Assembly: GCF_012910785.2 (NCBI RefSeq) | Contig: NZ_WTVH02000010.1 | Coordinates: 1-64,000 of the forward strand | Source: Aromatoleum buckelii | Lineage (GTDB): Bacteria; Pseudomonadota; Gammaproteobacteria; Burkholderiales; Rhodocyclaceae | Direction of reading: 5' to 3' | Length of the DNA stretch: 64,000 bases | Shown: piece after piece, positions 30,981 to 46,280 of the stretch | Layout: the number at the start of each line of letters is the position of its first letter | Position numbering within the stretch: position 1 is the stretch's first letter | Made by a program: the position numbers and the translations under genes | Notes under the pieces: generated by a model | Database searches by the model: none | Seen by the model: only the letters and a program-made list of their open reading frames with translations | Told to the model about the DNA's origin: nothing

Positions 30981-31060
30981 CCCGCTGAATGGTACGTAGC
31001 GGCCGTGTGCGTGCGCACGGGCTGAACAGAGCCGGTGTGCGAGTGCACCCGGCTTTTTTT
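30981..31060 (+). ncRNA. Candidate 80-nt structured RNA or attenuated gltB leader
   Basis: From the predicted transcription start to the terminator, the sequence folds into three successive hairpins: CCGCT/AGCGG (30982-31002), CCGTGTG/CGCACGG with a CGTG loop (31003-31020), and the terminator (31030-31060). No open reading frame of note is inside. It may be an independent small RNA, or a leader whose terminator controls gltB. The structure is read directly; the RNA has not been identified with any family. Confidence 0.5.
31030..31060 (+). terminator. Rho-independent terminator ahead of gltB
   Basis: A 10-bp stem (AGCCGG-T-GTGC against GCACCCGGCT, one bulged T) with a GAGT loop is followed by seven Ts. 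It is positioned to end the transcript from the promoter at 30946, or one from dgt, 100 bp before the gltB start. Confidence 0.85.
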
Positions 31061-31160
31061 GACGTCTGCACAATTTTGGTGCGTTTTTTGCATGCGGCGC
31101 CCCGTCGCCCGATGAACGCCGGTTTTGTCCGGCAAATATGTCGTGTCGAGGAACAACGAG

Positions 31161-35837
<4,677 letters not shown>

Positions 35838-35840
35838 AAA

Positions 35841-37304
<1,464 letters not shown>

Positions 37305-37326
37305 GGCGAGCGGCTGGACTATTGGA

Positions 37327-37351
37327 AGGGGGCGGCCTGCGGGTCGCCCCT
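37327..37351. terminator. Possible bidirectional hairpin between gltD and ackA
   Basis: GGGGCG (37329-37334) pairs with CGCCCC (37345-37350) around a 10-nt loop. There is no clear T-run on either side, so it is only a weak terminator candidate between the convergent gltD and ackA. Confidence 0.35.
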
Positions 37352-37379
37352 GTCGTTTGTGTGTACGTACCCGCGCCGC

Positions 37380-38564
37380 TTACAGCTTCAGCAACTCGGC
37401 CGTGTAGCGCGCGATCATCCGCTCCTCGTTCGTCGGTATGACCGCGACCGCGACGCGGCTGTCAGCGGCGTCGATGCGGGTGGCATCGGCGGCATTCGCC
37501 TGCGCGTCGATTTTCACGCCGAGCCAGGCCGACAGTTCGGCGACCTGCGCGCGCACCGGCGCGGCGTGTTCGCCGATGCCGCCAGTGAATACCAGCGCGT
37601 CGAGCCCGCCCGCTGCCGCTGCGAGCGAGCCGATCTCGCGCGCGATGCGGTAGCAGAATAGGTCGACCGCTTCTTTCGCTTCGCGCGCCGGCGACGCCAG
37701 CAGCGTGCGCATGTCCTGGCTGATGCCGGATACGCCGAGCAGCCCGGATTCCTTGTACAGCAGGTTCGTCAGCGCCTTTGCGTCCATGTGCTGCTGTTCC
37801 ATCAGGTACAGCAGCACGCCCGGGTCGAGGCTGCCGGTGCGTGTGCCCATCATCAGGCCGTCGACGGCGGTGAAGCCCATCGTCGAGGCGATGCTCCTGC
37901 CGTCGCGCAGCGCGCACATCGACGCGCCGTTGCCCAGATGCGCGATCAGCACCGCGCCGCTCGCCTGCGCGCCGATGACGTCGGGAAGCTGCCGGGCGAC
38001 GTAGTCGTACGACAGGCCGTGGAAGCCGTAGCGCTTGACGCCGCGAGCGGTGATCGCGCGCGGCAGCGCGAACGCCTGCGCGAGCGCGGGTTGCGTGCGA
38101 TGGAAAGCGGTGTCGAAGCAGCCGACCTGCGGGATGCCGGGCAGCAGCACGGCCACTGCGCGCACGGCGCGCAGGTTGTGCGGCTGGTGCAGCGGCGCGA
38201 GCGGCACGAAGCTGTCGAGGTCGCCCAGCACGAACTCGTTCAGCCGCACCGGCGCGCTGTGGAGGTCGCCGCCATGCACGATGCGATGCCCGGCTGCGAC
38301 GATGTCGAGCGTCGGGTTGTGCGCAGCGAGCCAGGAAAACAGGTGGTTGAGGGCGTCGCGATGTTGCTCGGCCTGCCCCCCCGCGGTATGCACCGGCTCG
38401 CGGTAGCGAAGGCGCGCGGCGTCCTGCGCGGACAGCATCGGCGTCGCGCCGATTCCCTCGATCTGCCCCGACAGCGCGGGCTTCGCGGCCAGTTCCGGTT
38501 CGGTCGCGTACAGCGCGAACTTGACGCTGCTCGAACCCGCGTTGATGACCAGGATCGCTTTCAT
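37380..38564 (-). CDS. ackA: Acetate (short-chain acyl) kinase
   Basis: The 394-residue enzyme interconverts acyl phosphate plus ADP and carboxylate plus ATP. It has the ASKHA signature VINAGSSSVKFALY at residues 6-19, AGHRIVHGGDLHS near residue 93, FDTAFHRTQP near residue 151, GLSYDYVARQL, and IAHLGNGASMCALRDG near residue 211. The phosphate motif FTGGIGEHAAPVR is near residue 331. It overlaps the upstream MaoC-Pta fusion gene by 4 bp, so the two form an operon for acyl-CoA to ATP conversion. Confidence 0.95.
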   Translation of the reverse strand: MKAILVINAGSSSVKFALYATEPELAAKPALSGQIEGIGATPMLSAQDAARLRYREPVHTAGGQAEQHRDALNHLFSWLAAHNPTLDIVAAGHRIVHGGDLHSAPVRLNEFVLGDLDSFVPLAPLHQPHNLRAVRAVAVLLPGIPQVGCFDTAFHRTQPALAQAFALPRAITARGVKRYGFHGLSYDYVARQLPDVIGAQASGAVLIAHLGNGASMCALRDGRSIASTMGFTAVDGLMMGTRTGSLDPGVLLYLMEQQHMDAKALTNLLYKESGLLGVSGISQDMRTLLASPAREAKEAVDLFCYRIAREIGSLAAAAGGLDALVFTGGIGEHAAPVRAQVAELSAWLGVKIDAQANAADATRIDAADSRVAVAVIPTNEERMIARYTAELLKL

Positions 38565-39973
38565 GCGAGTCTTGCCTCGCGCTTCTTGTGCGCCATCAGT
38601 TGCACGATCGCGCATGACGCGGTGCGCGTCTCGGCGGTGTCGGCGCGGCTCGTCAGCACGATCGGCACGCGCGCGCCGAGCACCACGCCCGCCATCAGCG
38701 CGTCCGCGAGGTATTCGAGCTGCTTCGCGACCATGTTGCCGGATTCGAGGTCCGGCACGACGAGGATGTCGGCGTTGCCGGCGACCAGCGAGTTGATGCC
38801 CTTCGTCTTGGCCGCGACGAGCGAGATCGCGTTGTCGAACGCGAGCGGCCCGTCGAGCAGCCCGCCCCGGATCTGGCCGCGGTCGGCCATCTTGCACAGC
38901 GCCGCGGCGTCGATCGTCGAACGCAGCTTCGAGGTCACGGTCTCGACTGCCGACAGGATCGCGACTTTCGGCTCGACGAGGCCGAGCACGTGCGCGAGGT
39001 CGATCGCGTTCTGGACGATGTCGGCCTTGTCCTCGAGCGTCGGCTCGATGTTGATCGCCGCATCGGTGATCAGGAGCGGGTGCGGATACGTCGGCACGTC
39101 GGCGATGAAGACATGGCTGACGCGGCGCGCGGTGCGCAGGCCGCCGACTTTCGACAGTACCGCGCTCATCAGCTCGTCGGTGTGGAGCGACCCTTTCATC
39201 AGCGCCTCGACGACGCCGTCGCGTGCGAGGGCGACGGCCGTTTCGGCGGCAGCGTGGCTGTGCGGCACATTGACGATGCGAAAGCCTTTCAGGTCCAGCC
39301 CTTCCTGTTCCGCGACGGCGCGAATCTTCGCCTCGGGGCCGACCAGCACCGGGAGGACGAGCCCGGCCGCAGCGGCCTGCAGCGGTCCGCGCAGCGACTC
39401 GGCGTCGCATGGATGGGCCACCGCGATCGGGATCGGCGCCCTGCCGGCGGTGATCGACAACAGGTGGCCATAACGCAGTTCGCGGTCGGAAATCGTCACT
39501 TCCGGCAGCGAGATCCGCGGGCGCTTGACCTTTTCGGTCGGCGCCTGGACTTCGGCGACGCCGTCGATGACTTTCAGCCCGTCCTGGTTGAGCGCGAGGC
39601 AGTCGAAGACGATGTGGTGGTTATGCTCGAACTTCTCGCGGCACGTCACGGTGATCGTCAAGGTGTCGCCGATCGTGATCGGGCGCCAGAAATTCAGCCC
39701 CTGCGAAACATAGACGGTGCCGGGCCCTGGAAACTCGGTGCCGAGGATGGTCGAGATCAGCGTGCTGCCCCACATGCTGTGGCCGACCACTTCGCGGAAC
39801 TGGCTCGAGCGCGCGTATTCGGTATCGACGTGGGTCGGATTGACATCGCCGGACATGATCGCGAACAGATGGATGTCATCCGGGCGCAGCGTCCGCACCA
39901 GCTCCGCGCGATCGCCTACCTGGATCTCGTCGAAGACGCGGTTCTGGATGAACTGGGTGGCGACTTGCATCAT
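38561..39973 (-). CDS. Bifunctional MaoC-like enoyl-CoA hydratase / phosphate acetyltransferase
   Basis: The 470-residue protein is a fusion. Residues 1-150 form a MaoC hot-dog domain with the hydratase-type motif IMSGDVNPTHVDTEYA and the flanking FREVVGHSMWG. Residues 165-460 form a phosphotransacetylase/phosphotransbutyrylase domain starting ISDRELRYGHLLSITAGRAP and ending with the VPDLESGNMVAKQLEYLADA segment near residue 405. The domain order matches known bifunctional enoyl-CoA hydratase/Pta proteins. With ackA, it can turn an acyl-CoA into acyl phosphate and then ATP. Whether the hydratase half is active cannot be judged. Confidence 0.9.
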   Translation of the reverse strand: MMQVATQFIQNRVFDEIQVGDRAELVRTLRPDDIHLFAIMSGDVNPTHVDTEYARSSQFREVVGHSMWGSTLISTILGTEFPGPGTVYVSQGLNFWRPITIGDTLTITVTCREKFEHNHHIVFDCLALNQDGLKVIDGVAEVQAPTEKVKRPRISLPEVTISDRELRYGHLLSITAGRAPIPIAVAHPCDAESLRGPLQAAAAGLVLPVLVGPEAKIRAVAEQEGLDLKGFRIVNVPHSHAAAETAVALARDGVVEALMKGSLHTDELMSAVLSKVGGLRTARRVSHVFIADVPTYPHPLLITDAAINIEPTLEDKADIVQNAIDLAHVLGLVEPKVAILSAVETVTSKLRSTIDAAALCKMADRGQIRGGLLDGPLAFDNAISLVAAKTKGINSLVAGNADILVVPDLESGNMVAKQLEYLADALMAGVVLGARVPIVLTSRADTAETRTASCAIVQLMAHKKREARLA

Positions 39974-40127
39974 GATCGGTCCTGCCCTCTTGGCGGTGCA
40001 AAAGCGGGATTCTAGCGGGCACGTTCAGGCGGCATGCGGCATTCGCGATTATTTTTGGTGCGATGCGCAAAAATGCCGCAGGCGGCTTCGGCGATGCAGA
40101 TGGTAACCGGGCCGGACGGGGGCTGCA

Positions 40128-40136
40128 TGATAGAAT
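40128..40136 (+). promoter_or_regulatory. Extended -10 promoter of glmU
   Basis: The sequence TGA-TAGAAT (40128-40136) gives an extended -10 element; transcription would begin about 26 bp before the glmU ATG. I see no good -35 box 17 bp upstream, which fits an extended -10 promoter. Confidence 0.45.
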
Positions 40137-40168
40137 CCGCGCGGTTTTCGATGGTTACCGGAGTGTTC

Positions 40169-41536
40169 ATGGAAGTCGTGATTCTCGCCGCAGGGCAGGG
40201 CAAACGGATGCGGTCGGCATTGCCCAAGGTGCTGCAGCCGATTGCCGGCCGGCCGATGCTGGAGCATGTCATTGCGGCAGCGCAAGCGCTGGAGGCGCGG
40301 CACATCTGCGTCGTCCATGGCCACGGCGGCGAAGCGGTGCGGACGCGGCTGCAGCATGCTCCGGTGCAGTGGGCGTTGCAGGAACCGCAGCTCGGCACCG
40401 GCCACGCCGTGCTGCAGGCCTTGCCGCATCTGACCGACGGCGACATGGCGCTGGTGCTGTATGGCGACGTGCCGCTGATCGGCGTGCCGACGCTGCGCCG
40501 GCTCGAAGCCGCGGCGCGTGGCGAGCGCCTCGCGCTGTTGACGGTCGAACTCGCCGATCCCGCCGGCTACGGCCGCATCCTTCGCGATGCCACCGGCCGC
40601 GTCGTGCGCATCGTCGAGGAAAAGGACGCGAGCGCCGACGAGCGCCGCGTGCGCGAAGTCAACACCGGCATCCTCGTCGCCCCGGTCGCGCGTCTGCGCG
40701 GCTGGCTCGCGCGGCTCGGCAACGACAACGCGCAGCGCGAGTACTACCTCACCGACATCATCGGCATGGCGGTCGCCGAAGGCGTCGAAGTCACGAGCGT
40801 GCAGCCTGACGCGGCGTGGGAGACGCTCGGCGTCAACAGCAAGCCACAACTCGCCGAACTCGAACGCATCCACCAGCGCAACATCGCGACGCGGCTGATG
40901 GAGGACGGCGTCACGCTGTTCGACCCGGCGCGCATCGACGTGCGCGGCGAGCTGTTGTGCGGCCGCGACGTCGAAATCGACGTCAACTGCGTGTTCGAAG
41001 GCCGCGTCGAGCTCGCCGACGACGTGCGCATCGGCGCGAACTGCGTGATCCGCAACGCCCGTATCGGCGCGGGCACGCGTCTCGCGCCGTTCTCGCACGT
41101 CGAGGACACCGTGACCGGGCGCGACTGCGTCATCGGGCCGTATGCCCGCACGCGCCCGGGCACGACGCTCGGCGACGGCGTTCATCTGGGCAACTTCGTC
41201 GAGGTCAAGAACAGCGCGATCGCCGACGACTCGAAGGCCAATCACCTCGCCTACATCGGCGACGCCGACATCGGTCGGCGCGTGAACGTCGGCGCGGGCA
41301 CCATCACCTGCAACTACGATGGCGCGAACAAGTACCGCACGACGATCGGCGACGACGTCTTCATCGGCTCCGACAGCCAGCTCGTCGCACCGGTCCGGGT
41401 CGGGCGCGGCGCGACGCTCGGGGCCGGCACGACGCTGACGAAAGACGCCCCCCAAGACCAGCTCACGGTGTCGCGCACCAGACAGATCAGCATTCCGGGC
41501 TGGAAGCGGCCGGTAAAGAAAAAGGCGGGAGAATAA
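40169..41536 (+). CDS. glmU: Bifunctional UDP-N-acetylglucosamine pyrophosphorylase / GlcN-1-P acetyltransferase
   Basis: The 455-residue enzyme makes UDP-GlcNAc for peptidoglycan and LPS. Residues 1-230 form the uridylyltransferase domain, with [20 protein letters not shown] at the N terminus and [12 protein letters not shown] near residue 96. Residues 250-455 form a left-handed beta-helix with hexapeptide repeats and the acetyltransferase residues in [13 protein letters not shown] near 352 and [11 protein letters not shown] near 380. The ATG at 40169 fits the family start. GlmS follows after 2 bp. Confidence 0.97.
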   Translation: MEVVILAAGQGKRMRSALPKVLQPIAGRPMLEHVIAAAQALEARHICVVHGHGGEAVRTRLQHAPVQWALQEPQLGTGHAVLQALPHLTDGDMALVLYGDVPLIGVPTLRRLEAAARGERLALLTVELADPAGYGRILRDATGRVVRIVEEKDASADERRVREVNTGILVAPVARLRGWLARLGNDNAQREYYLTDIIGMAVAEGVEVTSVQPDAAWETLGVNSKPQLAELERIHQRNIATRLMEDGVTLFDPARIDVRGELLCGRDVEIDVNCVFEGRVELADDVRIGANCVIRNARIGAGTRLAPFSHVEDTVTGRDCVIGPYARTRPGTTLGDGVHLGNFVEVKNSAIADDSKANHLAYIGDADIGRRVNVGAGTITCNYDGANKYRTTIGDDVFIGSDSQLVAPVRVGRGATLGAGTTLTKDAPQDQLTVSRTRQISIPGWKRPVKKKAGE

Positions 41537-41538
41537 TC

Positions 41539-43365
41539 ATGTGCGGCATCGTCACTGCGATTGCGACCGGCAACGTCGTCCCGGTCCTCCTCGAAGGCCT
41601 GCGCAAGCTCGAGTACCGCGGCTACGACTCGGCCGGGCTGGCGGTGCTCGCCGGCGGATTGAAGCGGCTGCGCTCGACCGGGCGCGTCGCCGAGCTCGCG
41701 GCGCTCGCCGAATCAAAGGAACTCCGGGCCACGCTCGGCATCGCGCACACGCGCTGGGCGACGCACGGCGTGCCGTCGGAGCGCAACGCGCATCCGCACA
41801 TCTCCGGCGGGCTCGCGGTCGTGCATAACGGCATCATCGAGAACTTCGAGGCGATCAAGGAAACGCTCGAGGCGCGCGGCTACCGTTTCGAATCCGAGAC
41901 CGACACCGAGGCGATTGCCCATCTGGTCCACGCCAAGCTCGAATCGGGCGCGGACCTTTTCGAAGCGGTGCGGCTCGCGACGAACGAGCTCGTCGGTGCC
42001 TACGCGATCGGCGTGATCGCCGAAGCCGAGCCCGAGCGCGTGATCGTCGCGCGACGCGGCTCGCCGCTGCTGCTGGGCGTCGGCGAGGACGGCATGTATG
42101 CCGCGTCCGACACTGCGGCACTGCTGCAGGTCACGCGCAACGTGATTTACCTCGAAGACGGCGACCTCGCCGAGCTGCGCGTCGATACCTATCGCATCGT
42201 CCGGCCCGACGGTACGCCGGTCGAGCGCGATGTGCACGTGTCGAGCCTGTCGGCCGACGCGGTCGAGCTCGGCCAGTACCGCCACTACATGCAGAAAGAA
42301 ATCTTCGAGCAGCCGCAGGCGCTCGCGAGCACGCTCGAGCTCATCGCCGGTGGCGGCTCGATCAGCCCACAGCTGTTCGGCAGCCAGGCTGCGGACGTGT
42401 TCGGTGGCGTGCGCCGCGTGCTGGTGCTCGCGTGCGGCACGAGCTACCACGCTGGCCTCGTCGCGCGCTACTGGCTGGAATCGGTCGCGAAAGTGCCGTG
42501 CACCGTCGAGATCGCGAGCGAATACCGCTACCGCGATTCGGTGCCCGATCCCGACACGCTCGTCGTCGTGATCTCGCAGTCCGGCGAGACGGCCGACACG
42601 CTCGCCGCGCTGAAGCACGCGCAGAGCCTCGGCATGACGCGCACGCTGGCGATCTGCAACGTGCCGGAGTCGGCGATCGTGCGCGAAGCCTGCTTGCGCT
42701 TCATCACGCGCGCCGGTCCCGAGATCGGCGTCGCGTCGACGAAAGCGTTCACGACGCAGCTCGCCGCGCTCGCGCTGTTGACGCTTGCGCTCGCGAAGCT
42801 CGCCGGCCGCCTGCCCGAAGCCGAGGAGGCGCGCTACCTCGTCGCGCTGCGCCACCTGCCGGTCGCCGTGCAGAAAGTGCTCGAACTCGAGCCGCAGATC
42901 GAAGCCTGGGCGCAGCGCTTCGCCGCCAAGCACCACGCGCTGTTCCTCGGCCGCGGCCGCCACTGGCCGATCGCGATGGAAGGCGCGCTGAAGCTCAAGG
43001 AAATCTCGTACATCCACGCCGAAGCCTACGCTGCCGGCGAGCTCAAGCACGGCCCGCTCGCGCTCGTCGACCGCGACATGCCGGTCATCGCGATCGCGCC
43101 CGCCGACGAACTGCTCGAAAAGCTCAAGTCGAACCTGCAGGAAGTCCGCGCGCGCGGCGGCGAACTCTACGTCTTCGCCGACGCCGGCAGCGAGATCGCC
43201 GAATCCGAAGGCGTGCATATCCTGCCGATGCCCGAGCACTACGGCATGCTGTCGCCGGTACTGCACGTCGTGTCGCTGCAGCTGCTGTCGTACCACGCCG
43301 CGCTCGTCAAAGGCACGGACGTCGATAAACCGAGAAACCTGGCGAAGTCGGTGACGGTGGAGTGA
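41539..43365 (+). CDS. glmS: Glutamine-fructose-6-phosphate aminotransferase
   Basis: The 608-residue enzyme makes glucosamine-6-phosphate. The nucleophilic Cys2 is in [11 protein letters not shown], the amidotransferase domain includes [10 protein letters not shown] and [18 protein letters not shown], and two SIS domains follow with [16 protein letters not shown] near residue 300 and [16 protein letters not shown] near 347. It ends in the conserved [16 protein letters not shown]. It is co-transcribed with glmU. No glmS ribozyme is expected or seen in the 2-bp gap. Confidence 0.97.
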   Translation: MCGIVTAIATGNVVPVLLEGLRKLEYRGYDSAGLAVLAGGLKRLRSTGRVAELAALAESKELRATLGIAHTRWATHGVPSERNAHPHISGGLAVVHNGIIENFEAIKETLEARGYRFESETDTEAIAHLVHAKLESGADLFEAVRLATNELVGAYAIGVIAEAEPERVIVARRGSPLLLGVGEDGMYAASDTAALLQVTRNVIYLEDGDLAELRVDTYRIVRPDGTPVERDVHVSSLSADAVELGQYRHYMQKEIFEQPQALASTLELIAGGGSISPQLFGSQAADVFGGVRRVLVLACGTSYHAGLVARYWLESVAKVPCTVEIASEYRYRDSVPDPDTLVVVISQSGETADTLAALKHAQSLGMTRTLAICNVPESAIVREACLRFITRAGPEIGVASTKAFTTQLAALALLTLALAKLAGRLPEAEEARYLVALRHLPVAVQKVLELEPQIEAWAQRFAAKHHALFLGRGRHWPIAMEGALKLKEISYIHAEAYAAGELKHGPLALVDRDMPVIAIAPADELLEKLKSNLQEVRARGGELYVFADAGSEIAESEGVHILPMPEHYGMLSPVLHVVSLQLLSYHAALVKGTDVDKPRNLAKSVTVE

Positions 43366-43548
43366 CGCTCGGGTCGGGTGCAGTTCCGGCCGTTAAAGTC
43401 GAAAATCCGGCATCGAAGCCGAAAACTCCCTTCGCATTGCGGAGGCGGGATCGGTTTTTGCAACGCTCACCTCGGACCGGTTCCGAGCCCTTCGTAACCT
43501 GCGCAGGGTGGACCGGTCGGATCAAGAACCTTGACAGAGGAGAGTGCC

Positions 43549-44196
43549 ATGAACCCGATCTATCGCAAGTCGCTGATAGCCAGTGCGATTGCCGTATTCG
43601 TCGCGTCGCCCGTATGGGCGGAAGGGGATAAAAGTTACAAGTCCTCCGAATCGGGCACGTCGCAGCAGATGAACCAGTCGGGCACGACCGGCGCGGCAGC
43701 CGGAACCGGAAGCACCGCCGCTGCCACCCAGCTTCAGAACATGACGCCGCGCGAGCTCGAAGGCAAGGAAGTCGTCAGCCAGACCGGCAAAGACATTGGA
43801 TCCGTGAAGGAAGTGGTGCGCAGCCGTGACGAGCGGAACATTCAGGTAGTGATTTCTGCCGGTGGCGTGATGGGGATGGGCGACAAGGAAGTCGCAGTGC
43901 CGCTCGATCAACTGAGCTACCGGGACGGCAAGCTGCACATCAGCGCCACCGAGGATGAGCTGAAGGCGAAGCCCGAGTACCAATCGGAGCAGTATGTCGA
44001 GCTCGAACCGACGGACCGCCCGATCAGCGAGTTTTCGGCGTTCGAAACGGACGAGTCGAAGTCACGTAGCGTGACGCCGTCCTCGCCGGCAACCACGACG
44101 CCGGGCGCTGGAGACACCATGCGCAGCCCGTCGACTCCGGACGCGACGCGGGGACAGGACACTTCTCCGACCGATCGCGGGACGACGACTCGTTAA
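43549..44196 (+). CDS. Secreted PRC-barrel domain protein
   Basis: The 215-residue product has a signal peptide ending VASPVWA|E and a Ser/Thr/Gln-rich low-complexity linker (residues 25-62). A PRC-barrel domain follows (ELEGKEVVSQTGKDIGSVKE then IQVVISAGGVMGMGDKEVAV), and a disordered Ser/Thr/Pro tail closes it. PRC barrels bind nucleic acid or protein partners; a periplasmic role in stress is suggested for relatives but not shown. The ATG at 43549 has a GAGGAGAG ribosome site. It ends 87 bp before a strong terminator. Confidence 0.8.
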   Translation: MNPIYRKSLIASAIAVFVASPVWAEGDKSYKSSESGTSQQMNQSGTTGAAAGTGSTAAATQLQNMTPRELEGKEVVSQTGKDIGSVKEVVRSRDERNIQVVISAGGVMGMGDKEVAVPLDQLSYRDGKLHISATEDELKAKPEYQSEQYVELEPTDRPISEFSAFETDESKSRSVTPSSPATTTPGAGDTMRSPSTPDATRGQDTSPTDRGTTTR

Positions 44197-44282
44197 GCGG
44201 AGACATCGCGCTCCGGGTTCACCGCAGGCCGGTGCAGATCGACGCCCCGCTTGCTCCTGAATCCGAGGCGCGACTTTCGCGA

Positions 44283-44317
44283 ACGGCGGCCGGGCAGGAG
44301 CTCGGCCGCCGTTTTTA
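44283..44317 (+). terminator. Rho-independent terminator after the PRC-barrel gene
   Basis: A 10-bp perfect stem (ACGGCGGCCG with CGGCCGCCGT) with a 10-nt loop is followed by TTTTA. It is the strongest terminator of the region and separates the PRC-barrel gene from the repeat array and mlaA. Confidence 0.92.
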
Positions 44318-44442
44318 CGTAGCCGCTGCCGTGGACGAGTAAGGACGCAGAGCCACAAAGCAGATTTTTCACGTCAATTGTGCGTTTTCCCGGAGTGTTG
44401 CGTGGTCGCGAGGGGCTTCCGAGCGCCGCAGTGACTCACGCC

Positions 44443-44520
44443 CGTTCAGCTCAGCGAACTCCCGCCGGGCAGGACTGAACGTTCATCACTGAACGCTCGA
44501 CGTTCAGAACTGAACGTTCG
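44443..44520. promoter_or_regulatory. CTGAACG operator-like repeat array upstream of mlaA
   Basis: Within 78 bp there are five or six copies of the 7-mer CTGAACG or its complement CGTTCAG: CGTTCAG at 44443, the palindrome TGAACGTTCA at 44476-44485, a perfect pair CTGAACG-CTCGA-CGTTCAG at 44489-44507, and ACTGAACGTTC at 44509-44519. This layout suggests cooperative binding of a dimeric regulator. A separate 12-bp palindrome, GCAATATATTGC, lies at 44561-44572. The remaining gap to mlaA at 44667 shows nothing else clear. Confidence 0.55.
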
Positions 44521-44666
44521 CCTCATCCGTGCACTATCGTGCATTTCCTGGTTTTTCCAAGCAATATATTGCTAATCAACGGCTTGTACGTTCTGGCATG
44601 TATCTGGCTGTAAGAAACTCGGCAGCTTCGCCTTTCAAGTGACGAACGGAACAACAAGAGATCAGC

Positions 44667-45467
44667 ATGAGAGCATTCCAATCGCGGTCCCGGGCATTTG
44701 CGCTGCTCATCGCCTGTGCGCTTCTGGTCGCAGGTGGATGTGCGAGCGTGCCGCGCGACCCGGAGGATCCGCTCGAGCGCTACAACCAGGTGGTGTTCAG
44801 CTTCAACGAGCGAATCGACAAGGCCGTGGCCCGGCCGCTTGCGACCGTCTACGACACGTTCGCACCCACCCCCGTGCAGACCGGCGTCGGCAATTTCTTC
44901 GGCAATCTCGCCGATATCTGGATCGGCTTCAACAACCTTCTCCAGGGCAAGGTCGGCGCCGGCTTGTCCGACTGGGCGCGTTTCCTCGTGAACTCGACGT
45001 TCGGAATTTTCGGACTGCTGGACGTCGCGTCCGAGCTCGAGTTGCAGAAGAACGATGAGGATTTCGGCCAGACGCTCGCCGTTTGGGGAGTGGGCGAGGG
45101 CCCGTATTTCGTCGTGCCGTTTTTCGGCCCGAGCACGTTGCGCGACGCGGCGATGCTTCCGCTCGACGGCGCAGCCGACCCGGTGTGGCGGATCGCTCAC
45201 GTCCCGACGCGCAATTCGCTGGTCGGGCTGCGCATTGCCGACAAGCGCGCGCGCCTGCTCGGATTCGAGAAGACGCTCGACGAAGGCACGCTGGACAAAT
45301 ACACCTTTACCCGCAATTTCCATCTGCAGCAGCGCCGCGCCAAGGTGCACGACGGCAAGCCGCCGCTGGAATACGAGGACTTCGAGCGCGACGAGGAGGC
45401 ATCGTCCGTGCCTGCCGCGGCGCAATCCGCAAGTGACGAGCGCTCGGTTGCCGAGCCCTCCGATTAA
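44667..45467 (+). CDS. mlaA: Phospholipid-binding lipoprotein MlaA (VacJ)
   Basis: This 266-residue outer-membrane lipoprotein extracts misplaced phospholipids from the outer leaflet in retrograde Mla transport. The lipobox is VAGGC near residue 25. The family core DPLERYNQVVFSFNERID lies near residue 33, then FFGNLADIWIGFNNLLQGK, ARFLVNSTFGIFGLLDVASE near 113, and PYFVVPFFGPSTLRDA near 150. A short disordered tail follows. mlaC follows directly, but mlaFEDB genes are not in the window. Confidence 0.93.
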   Translation: MRAFQSRSRAFALLIACALLVAGGCASVPRDPEDPLERYNQVVFSFNERIDKAVARPLATVYDTFAPTPVQTGVGNFFGNLADIWIGFNNLLQGKVGAGLSDWARFLVNSTFGIFGLLDVASELELQKNDEDFGQTLAVWGVGEGPYFVVPFFGPSTLRDAAMLPLDGAADPVWRIAHVPTRNSLVGLRIADKRARLLGFEKTLDEGTLDKYTFTRNFHLQQRRAKVHDGKPPLEYEDFERDEEASSVPAAAQSASDERSVAEPSD

Positions 45468-45521
45468 CCCGCATGTCCCGAGCGATTTGCTCCCGGGCCT
45501 GCTCACGATGAGGTGATCAAC

Positions 45522-46148
45522 ATGAAATCGGCTTTCTTTGCACTGTACATCTCGGTTCTCTCGTTCCTGCCAAGCGGCGTTTCGGCGGGCGGGCCGGCTC
45601 CCGACCAATTGATCGACAAGCTCTCCGGCGATGTACTGGAAATCCTCCAGACCAACGAGTCACTGCGCGCGGGCGAAACGACCGAGGTCGTAGGGCTCGT
45701 CGAACACGTGGTGCTGCCGCATTTCAACTTCCGGCGGATGACGATGCTGGCAGTAGGGCGCGACTGGCGCGACGCGTCGCCCGAGCAGCAGAAGCGGCTG
45801 ATGGACGCGTTCTACAACATGCTGGTGCGGACCTATTCGAATGCGCTGACGCAGTATCGCGACCAGACCGTCGAGGTTCGCCCGGTGCGCATGAGTCCGT
45901 CGGACAAGATCGTCAAAGTCCAGACCGAAATCCGTCAGCCGGGGGGACAGCCGGTGACGGTCGACTACGTCCTCGAGCAGCGCGCCGACGGATGGAAGAT
46001 CTTCGACATCGTCGTCACCGGCGTCAGTCTCGTGACGAATTATCGCGGGACGTTCTCGCAGCAGATACGCCTCGGCGGGATCGACGGCCTGATCCGCTCG
46101 CTCGAGGCCAAGGGGCAGGAGTTCGCGCCCCGCGCCGGGCAGTCGTGA
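45522..46148 (+). CDS. mlaC: Phospholipid transport periplasmic protein MlaC
   Basis: The 208-residue periplasmic carrier shuttles phospholipid between MlaA and the inner-membrane MlaFEDB complex. It has a signal peptide (to about residue 22), then the Tol_tol_Ttg2 domain with HFNFRRMTMLAVGRDWRDAS near residue 70 and QADGWKIFDIVVTGVSLVTN-like sequence near 157 (read as RADGWKIFDIVVTGVSLV). A GATGAGG ribosome site supports the ATG at 45522 over the GTG at 45513. It is 54 bp after mlaA and likely co-transcribed. Confidence 0.92.
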   Translation: MKSAFFALYISVLSFLPSGVSAGGPAPDQLIDKLSGDVLEILQTNESLRAGETTEVVGLVEHVVLPHFNFRRMTMLAVGRDWRDASPEQQKRLMDAFYNMLVRTYSNALTQYRDQTVEVRPVRMSPSDKIVKVQTEIRQPGGQPVTVDYVLEQRADGWKIFDIVVTGVSLVTNYRGTFSQQIRLGGIDGLIRSLEAKGQEFAPRAGQS

Positions 46149-46280
46149 CGGCAGGTCAGGTCCGGGGATGCCGACACGTTCCAGGGGCCAGCGCAATGAG
46201 GAAACCTTCGCTTCCCCAGGCCCGCGCATTGCTACGAGTTCGACAGGCGACCTCCCGTCGCCCTGTACATGGAGAAAATC

